Positions 5,647 to 9,496 of a stretch of DNA of 9,496 bases are shown piece after piece. The translations under genes and the position numbers were made by a program. The notes below the pieces were generated by a model that made no database searches, was not told where the DNA came from, and saw only the letters and a program-made list of their open reading frames with translations. The DNA comes from an uncultured Terriglobus sp. (lineage in GTDB: Bacteria; Acidobacteriota; Terriglobia; Terriglobales; Acidobacteriaceae): positions 1 to 9,496 of the forward strand of contig CALMRM010000140.1 in NCBI GenBank assembly GCA_937871605.1, read 5' to 3'. How positions within the stretch are numbered: the stretch's first letter is position 1; each line of letters opens with the position of its first letter.

Positions 5647-6447
5647 ATGGCTCGTAAGTGTGTAGCGGAGTACCTGGTGTACGACACGCCAGAACGTGTC
5701 GCAACGGCGGCGGCAGAACTGTTTACACGACGCGCGCAAGAAGCTGTGACGGAGCGCGGCATAGCGCGCATCGCGATTTCAGGCGGCACCACGCCCAAGC
5801 GGATGTTTGCGCTGCTGGCAGCAGAGCCGTTCCGCTCAGAGGTACCGTGGGACAAACTCTCCCTGTATTGGGTGGATGAGCGCTGCGTGCCGCCGACCGA
5901 TGCCGACTCCAACTACCGCTCTGCAAACGAGGAGCTACTGAGCAAGGTACCGCTCGCAGGCGACTGTGTCTTCCGCATGGAAGGCGAGTTGGACCCGGAG
6001 GAAGGTGCCTCGAAGTACGAGGCAGCGTTGCGCAACAGCTTCAAGCTGGAGGGCGCGCAGGCACCCGCGTTCGACCTGATCCTGCTGGGCATGGGCGACG
6101 ACGGCCATACCGCTTCGCTGTTTCCGCATAGCGACGGACTGAACGAGATGGGCCGCCTGGTGATTGCCAACCATGTGGACAACAAGAATGCGTGGCGCAT
6201 TACGCTCACGTGGCCGGTTATCAACCAGGGCCGCGACGTAGTCTTTCTGATTGAGGGCGCGGCCAAGGCTGACCGCTTGCACGAGTTGCTGATGGGCGAC
6301 TCCGCCCCGGAGCCCCTGCCTTCGCCACTCATCCGCCAAGACACCGGCACGGTGCACCTGCTCCTAGACGCAGAGGCAGGGCGACGCCTGCCCAAGCTGG
6401 AGATGCATGGCGATGCGGAAACTGGCGTGCTGGAGCTGACCCGATGA
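5647..6447 (+). CDS. pgl: 6-phosphogluconolactonase
   Basis: A 266-residue cytoplasmic hydrolase of the DevB/SOL family that opens 6-phosphoglucono-delta-lactone to 6-phosphogluconate, the step between Zwf and Gnd. The family signatures are all present: SGGTTPK at residues 45-51, WVDERCVPP from residue 75 followed by DSNYRSANE, and GMGDDGHTASLFP from 148, with D151, D152 and H154 in the active-site loop. The start is the ATG after AAGGAA. The 31 extra codons that could be read upstream come from the zwf terminator and spacer. The 3' end overlaps glk by four bases. Because a terminator stands before it, pgl and glk need their own promoter or rely on read-through. I did not find a convincing promoter in 5566-5646. 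Confidence 0.96.
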   Translation: MARKCVAEYLVYDTPERVATAAAELFTRRAQEAVTERGIARIAISGGTTPKRMFALLAAEPFRSEVPWDKLSLYWVDERCVPPTDADSNYRSANEELLSKVPLAGDCVFRMEGELDPEEGASKYEAALRNSFKLEGAQAPAFDLILLGMGDDGHTASLFPHSDGLNEMGRLVIANHVDNKNAWRITLTWPVINQGRDVVFLIEGAAKADRLHELLMGDSAPEPLPSPLIRQDTGTVHLLLDAEAGRRLPKLEMHGDAETGVLELTR

Positions 6448-7490
6448 TCCTGGCTGGTGACGTAGGCGGCACCAAGGTCGACCTTGCCCTGTATAACTTT
6501 CAGGGCGGCAAGCTGCAAGTGGTGCGGCAGGAGAAGTATCCTGCGTCCGCGTACCCGTCTTTGCAGGATGTGGTGCTGGCCTTTCTGGGCGAGAACGAAG
6601 TCGCTGAGAAGGTGGAGCACGAGGTGGTGGCGGCGTGCTTCGGCTGCCCCGGCCCGGTGAAAGACGGACACCTGAAGCTGACCAACCTGCCATGGGAGCT
6701 GGACGCGCGCGACCTGTCCAAGATTCTGAACATCGAGCACATCTTCCTCTTGAACGACTTGGAGGCCAATGGCTACGGTGTGGCCGAGCTGGGGCCGGAT
6801 CAGGTGTTCGAACTGGAGCCGGGCGACAAGTCTGCACTGGGCCATCGCGCGCTGGTTTCACCGGGCACAGGGCTGGGTGAGGCGTTGCTCATTTGGAATG
6901 CCACTGCACGGCGGCACGTGCCGCTGCCCAGCGAGGGCGGCCACGTTGACTGGGCACCGCGCAACCCCCTCGAGATTGAGTTGCTGGAGTGGCTGCTGAA
7001 AAAGCTGGGTGGCCGCGTCTCGACTGAACGGGTCGTGAGTGGACTGGCCCTGAAGAATATCTACGAGTTTCTGCGCGCCGGCAAGGGCATGGAAGAGCCC
7101 GCGTGGCTCAAAGAACGCCTGGAAAGCGAAGATCCAAACTTTGTGATTGGGACCACGGGCGAGGACGGTTCCTGCGAGCTGACGGCGAAGGTGCTGGAGG
7201 TGTTCTCTGCCTCGCTGGGTGCAGAGTGCGGCAACATGGGTCTCAAGCTGCTCTCCTCCGGGGGCATTTACCTGGGTGGCGGCATTCCGCCTAAAATCCT
7301 GAAAACGCTGCAGGCGGGCCCATTCCGCGATGCTTTCTTCGACAAGGGACGGCTTTCGCCACTGCTGCACACCATGCCGCTCCGCGTCATTCTTGAGGAT
7401 CGGTGCGCGCTGATTGGCGCAGCGGCGTACGCGGAGGCGCGTGCCGCGGAGATCTCAGGGCATAGCGAACGGGCGGCGAGCCAAGCGTGA
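6444..7490 (+). CDS. glk: Glucokinase
   Basis: A 348-residue kinase of the E. coli Glk type (ROK/hexokinase-actin fold) that phosphorylates free glucose to glucose-6-phosphate with ATP in the cytoplasm. The phosphate-binding DVGGTK is at residues 6-11. N104 and D105 in LLNDLEANGYG are the glucose contact and catalytic base. PGTGLGEA begins at 140. SEGGHVDW at 163-170 supplies E164 and H167, and E195 in STERVVSG completes the sugar-binding set. YLGGGIPPK is the C-terminal nucleotide motif. It starts at the ATGA overlap with the pgl stop, with GGAG at 6432-6435 inside pgl eight bases before the ATG, which indicates translational coupling. Its tail beyond AAYAEARAAE is a little longer than in E. 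coli. Confidence 0.96.
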   Translation: MILAGDVGGTKVDLALYNFQGGKLQVVRQEKYPASAYPSLQDVVLAFLGENEVAEKVEHEVVAACFGCPGPVKDGHLKLTNLPWELDARDLSKILNIEHIFLLNDLEANGYGVAELGPDQVFELEPGDKSALGHRALVSPGTGLGEALLIWNATARRHVPLPSEGGHVDWAPRNPLEIELLEWLLKKLGGRVSTERVVSGLALKNIYEFLRAGKGMEEPAWLKERLESEDPNFVIGTTGEDGSCELTAKVLEVFSASLGAECGNMGLKLLSSGGIYLGGGIPPKILKTLQAGPFRDAFFDKGRLSPLLHTMPLRVILEDRCALIGAAAYAEARAAEISGHSERAASQA

Positions 7491-7537
7491 GTTGCATGCG
7501 GTTAGAGGGCAGGGCAGTAACACGAACGCATCCGCAG

Positions 7538-7543
7538 TACACT
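7538..7543 (+). promoter_or_regulatory. Possible -10 box for a leaderless aminopeptidase message
   Basis: TACACT fits the TANNNT form of a -10 box and ends six bases before ATG 7550. Transcription starting at the usual distance would begin at or next to the ATG. No Shine-Dalgarno sequence stands there (only ACGGGC). No clear -35 hexamer is seen, so this is suggestive only. Confidence 0.35.
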
Positions 7544-7549
7544 ACGGGC

Positions 7550-9496
7550 ATGCGTTTCCGTTTTGCCGCCCTGCTGTCCCTCGCCTTTGCCGCTACGCTT
7601 TCCGCACAGCGGCTGCCCTCTGACGTTCACCCGCAGCACTACTCCCTGCACCTGATGCCGAACCTGACAGCGGCAACCTTTACCGGCGCGGAAACGATTG
7701 ATGTGGTGCTGGACCATCCGTCCAACGCGATCACGCTGAACGCCACTGAGCTGAAGATCGGCAGCGTGACGGCGGCAGGGCAAACCGGGATCGTCACCTA
7801 CGATGAGGAAAAGCAGCAGGCGACGTTCACCTTTCCGCAGGCGCTACCGGCGGGCAAGGCCACGTTGACCCTCGCGTACACCGGTATCCTCAACGACAAG
7901 CTGCGCGGCTTTTATCTCTCCAAGACAGCCAAGCGCAACTATGCCGTGACGCAGTTCGAGGCGACCGACGCACGGCGCGCGTTTCCGTCCTTTGACGAGC
8001 CTGCGCTGAAAGCGACCTTTGACCTGTCGCTGACGATCGACAAGGGCGATACTGTCATCGCCAACACAAATATGCTGAGCGACAAGCCCGAGGCGAACGG
8101 CACGCACACGCAGACCTTTGCCAGAACACAGCGCATGTCCACGTACCTGCTGGCCTTTCAGGTGGGCGATTGGGCGTGTACCAGTGGGCAGGCCGACGGC
8201 ATTCCGATCCGTGTGTGCTCCACGCCCGACAAGCTCTCGCTAACGCCATTTGCGCTGGAGGCGGCGCAGCACTTCCTCCACTACTACGACAGCTACTTCG
8301 GCGTGAAGTACGCCATGCCCAAACTCGACCTGATCGGCATTCCAGACTTTGAAGCGGGTGCTATGGAGAACTGGGGCTGCATCACCTATCGTGAGACGGA
8401 ACTGCTGGTGGACGCAAAGACGGCACCCTTCGACGCAAAGAAGCGGGTTGCGGTGGTGGTCGCGCATGAGATGGCGCACCAGTGGTTTGGTGACCTGGTG
8501 ACCATGCAGTGGTGGAACAACCTTTGGCTGAACGAAGGCTTTGCCACCTGGATGGAGTCCAAGGCAGTGGACGAGTGGCAGCCCACATGGGGGCTGCGCG
8601 ACGACGATGCACTGGATCTGAACGGCACGCTCAATCTGGACGCCGCGCCCCAGACGCGTGCCATTCGTTCCAAGGCCGACACACCGGACGAGATCAACGA
8701 GCAGTTCGACGGCATCTCGTACGGCAAGGCGGGTGCGGTCATCGGCATGGTGGAGCACTACGTGGGTGAGCATGACTTCCAAAAGGGCGTCCACGCCTAC
8801 ATGGAGGCGCACAAGTTCGGCAACGCCACGGCAGAAGACTTCTGGGGTGCGCAAACGCAGGCCAGCAAGAAGCCGGTCGACAAGATCATGGAGAGCTTTG
8901 TGGCGCAGGCGGGTGAACCGCTGTTGAGCACCACCTTTGCCAACGGTCAATACACCACCACGCAGAGTCGCTTCTTCCTGTCGCCACAAACTCAGGTACA
9001 GGCAGGCGCAGGGAGCCAGACCTGGACGCTGCCGGTGTGTGTACGTGGCGGTGCATGCCAGGTGATCAGTGGGGCAGGCGCAGTGAAGGCGCCAGCAGCG
9101 GGTGCCTTCCTCGATGCGGATGCCAAGGGCTACTATCGCACCAGCTACGACGATGCTTCGCTGAAGGCAATGCTGGCGAGTGCGTCGCGGCTGAATGCGC
9201 CGGAGCGCATCCTGCTGGTGGGTGACCGGTACGCGCTGCTGCGCTCGGGGCAGGGCACCGTGGGCTCGTACCTTGACCTGGTGGCCGCGCTCAAGGGCGA
9301 CACCAAAACACAGGTGTTGACCCAGAGCCTGACGGGGTACCGCGCTATCCGCGACCGGGTAGCGACCGGCGACCAAACGCCGGAGTTGCAGGCATGGATT
9401 CTGCGGCAGTTTGGGCCGGTGTATGCTTCGCTGGGACCGGTAAAGCCGGGCGAGCCGCTGGAACTTGCAGAGCGGCGCGCAACGCTGTTCGGCTTG
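7550..9496 (+). CDS. Secreted M1 family zinc aminopeptidase (partial, 3' end missing)
   Basis: An uninterrupted frame of 649 codons from ATG 7550 runs off the right edge. Residues 1-19 form a signal peptide: basic start MRFRF, hydrophobic core, and LSA before Q20 as the likely cleavage point. The mature protein has the M1 N-terminal beta domain, then the exopeptidase motif GAMEN at 270-274 and the zinc site H306-E307-x-x-H310. E329 in NEGF comes 18 residues later as the third ligand, and Y391 in ISYGKAGA is the expected catalytic tyrosine. A C-terminal helical domain has begun (LNAPERILLVGDRYALL) but is cut; family members usually reach about 850-900 residues. C210/C223 and C497/C503 could form disulfides, which suits a periplasmic or outer location. 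It would trim amino acids from peptide N-termini. It starts 59 bases after glk and is probably transcribed separately. Confidence 0.93.
   Translation, partial: MRFRFAALLSLAFAATLSAQRLPSDVHPQHYSLHLMPNLTAATFTGAETIDVVLDHPSNAITLNATELKIGSVTAAGQTGIVTYDEEKQQATFTFPQALPAGKATLTLAYTGILNDKLRGFYLSKTAKRNYAVTQFEATDARRAFPSFDEPALKATFDLSLTIDKGDTVIANTNMLSDKPEANGTHTQTFARTQRMSTYLLAFQVGDWACTSGQADGIPIRVCSTPDKLSLTPFALEAAQHFLHYYDSYFGVKYAMPKLDLIGIPDFEAGAMENWGCITYRETELLVDAKTAPFDAKKRVAVVVAHEMAHQWFGDLVTMQWWNNLWLNEGFATWMESKAVDEWQPTWGLRDDDALDLNGTLNLDAAPQTRAIRSKADTPDEINEQFDGISYGKAGAVIGMVEHYVGEHDFQKGVHAYMEAHKFGNATAEDFWGAQTQASKKPVDKIMESFVAQAGEPLLSTTFANGQYTTTQSRFFLSPQTQVQAGAGSQTWTLPVCVRGGACQVISGAGAVKAPAAGAFLDADAKGYYRTSYDDASLKAMLASASRLNAPERILLVGDRYALLRSGQGTVGSYLDLVAALKGDTKTQVLTQSLTGYRAIRDRVATGDQTPELQAWILRQFGPVYASLGPVKPGEPLELAERRATLFGL

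Noticed and set aside
5913..6845. 310-codon open frame on the minus strand across pgl and glk
   Set aside because: It is antisense to two well-recognised enzymes, spans their overlap, and is S/R-rich with no recognisable fold.
8240..9376. 378-codon open frame on the minus strand inside the aminopeptidase gene
   Set aside because: It lies antisense to a gene with an intact zinc site and GAMEN motif, has low-complexity H/R/L-rich composition typical of GC-rich antisense frames, and shows no domain.
1..9496. CRISPR array, tRNA, rRNA, integrase, toxin-antitoxin or phage-defence genes
   Set aside because: No regularly spaced repeats, cloverleaf, rRNA stretch or corresponding protein motifs were seen. 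The coding space is accounted for by metabolic genes.

Overview
The window reads as a piece of chromosome from an Acidobacteriota bacterium, most likely of the Terriglobus/Granulicella/Edaphobacter group. This is inferred from the high GC content, the style of the proteins, and a REP-like palindrome family (GGCACGGC-TNAA-GCCGTGCC) that I associate with these genomes. No taxonomic marker gene is present, so the placement is a judgement from pattern.

Layout. (1) Bases 1-190: the last 62 codons of a plus-strand gene that look like the C-terminal beta domain of a bacterial GH15 glucoamylase. (2) Bases 248-505, minus strand: a small protein with one membrane anchor and a heptad coiled coil, convergent with (1). 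(3) Bases 506-775: a 270-base gene-free leader ahead of tkt. It holds a 12-bp hairpin, a terminator-like hairpin with a short T run, and an imperfect direct repeat. (4) Bases 776-7490: a sugar phosphate cluster on the plus strand, in the order transketolase (tkt), short NAD-type 6-phosphogluconate dehydrogenase (gnd), glucose-6-phosphate dehydrogenase (zwf), 6-phosphogluconolactonase (pgl), glucokinase (glk). (5) Bases 7550-9496: the first 649 codons of a secreted M1 family zinc aminopeptidase that runs off the window.

How the genes work together. Glucokinase makes glucose-6-phosphate. Zwf, Pgl and Gnd carry it through the whole oxidative pentose phosphate branch to ribulose-5-phosphate. Transketolase then interconverts the pentose phosphates with glycolytic intermediates. 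If the partial upstream gene is a glucoamylase, the locus also supplies the glucose. The cluster is not one simple transcript: a strong intrinsic terminator lies between zwf and pgl, a nested palindromic REPIN-like element of about 170 bp fills the tkt-gnd gap, and a structured hairpin follows gnd. The pgl and glk genes overlap by four bases (ATGA) and are translationally coupled.

The enzymes themselves are ordinary members of well-known families. The least explained parts are the nested palindrome at 2775-2944, the structured tkt leader, and the small coiled-coil membrane protein. I saw no CRISPR array, tRNA, rRNA, integrase, defence system or clear new multigene system.
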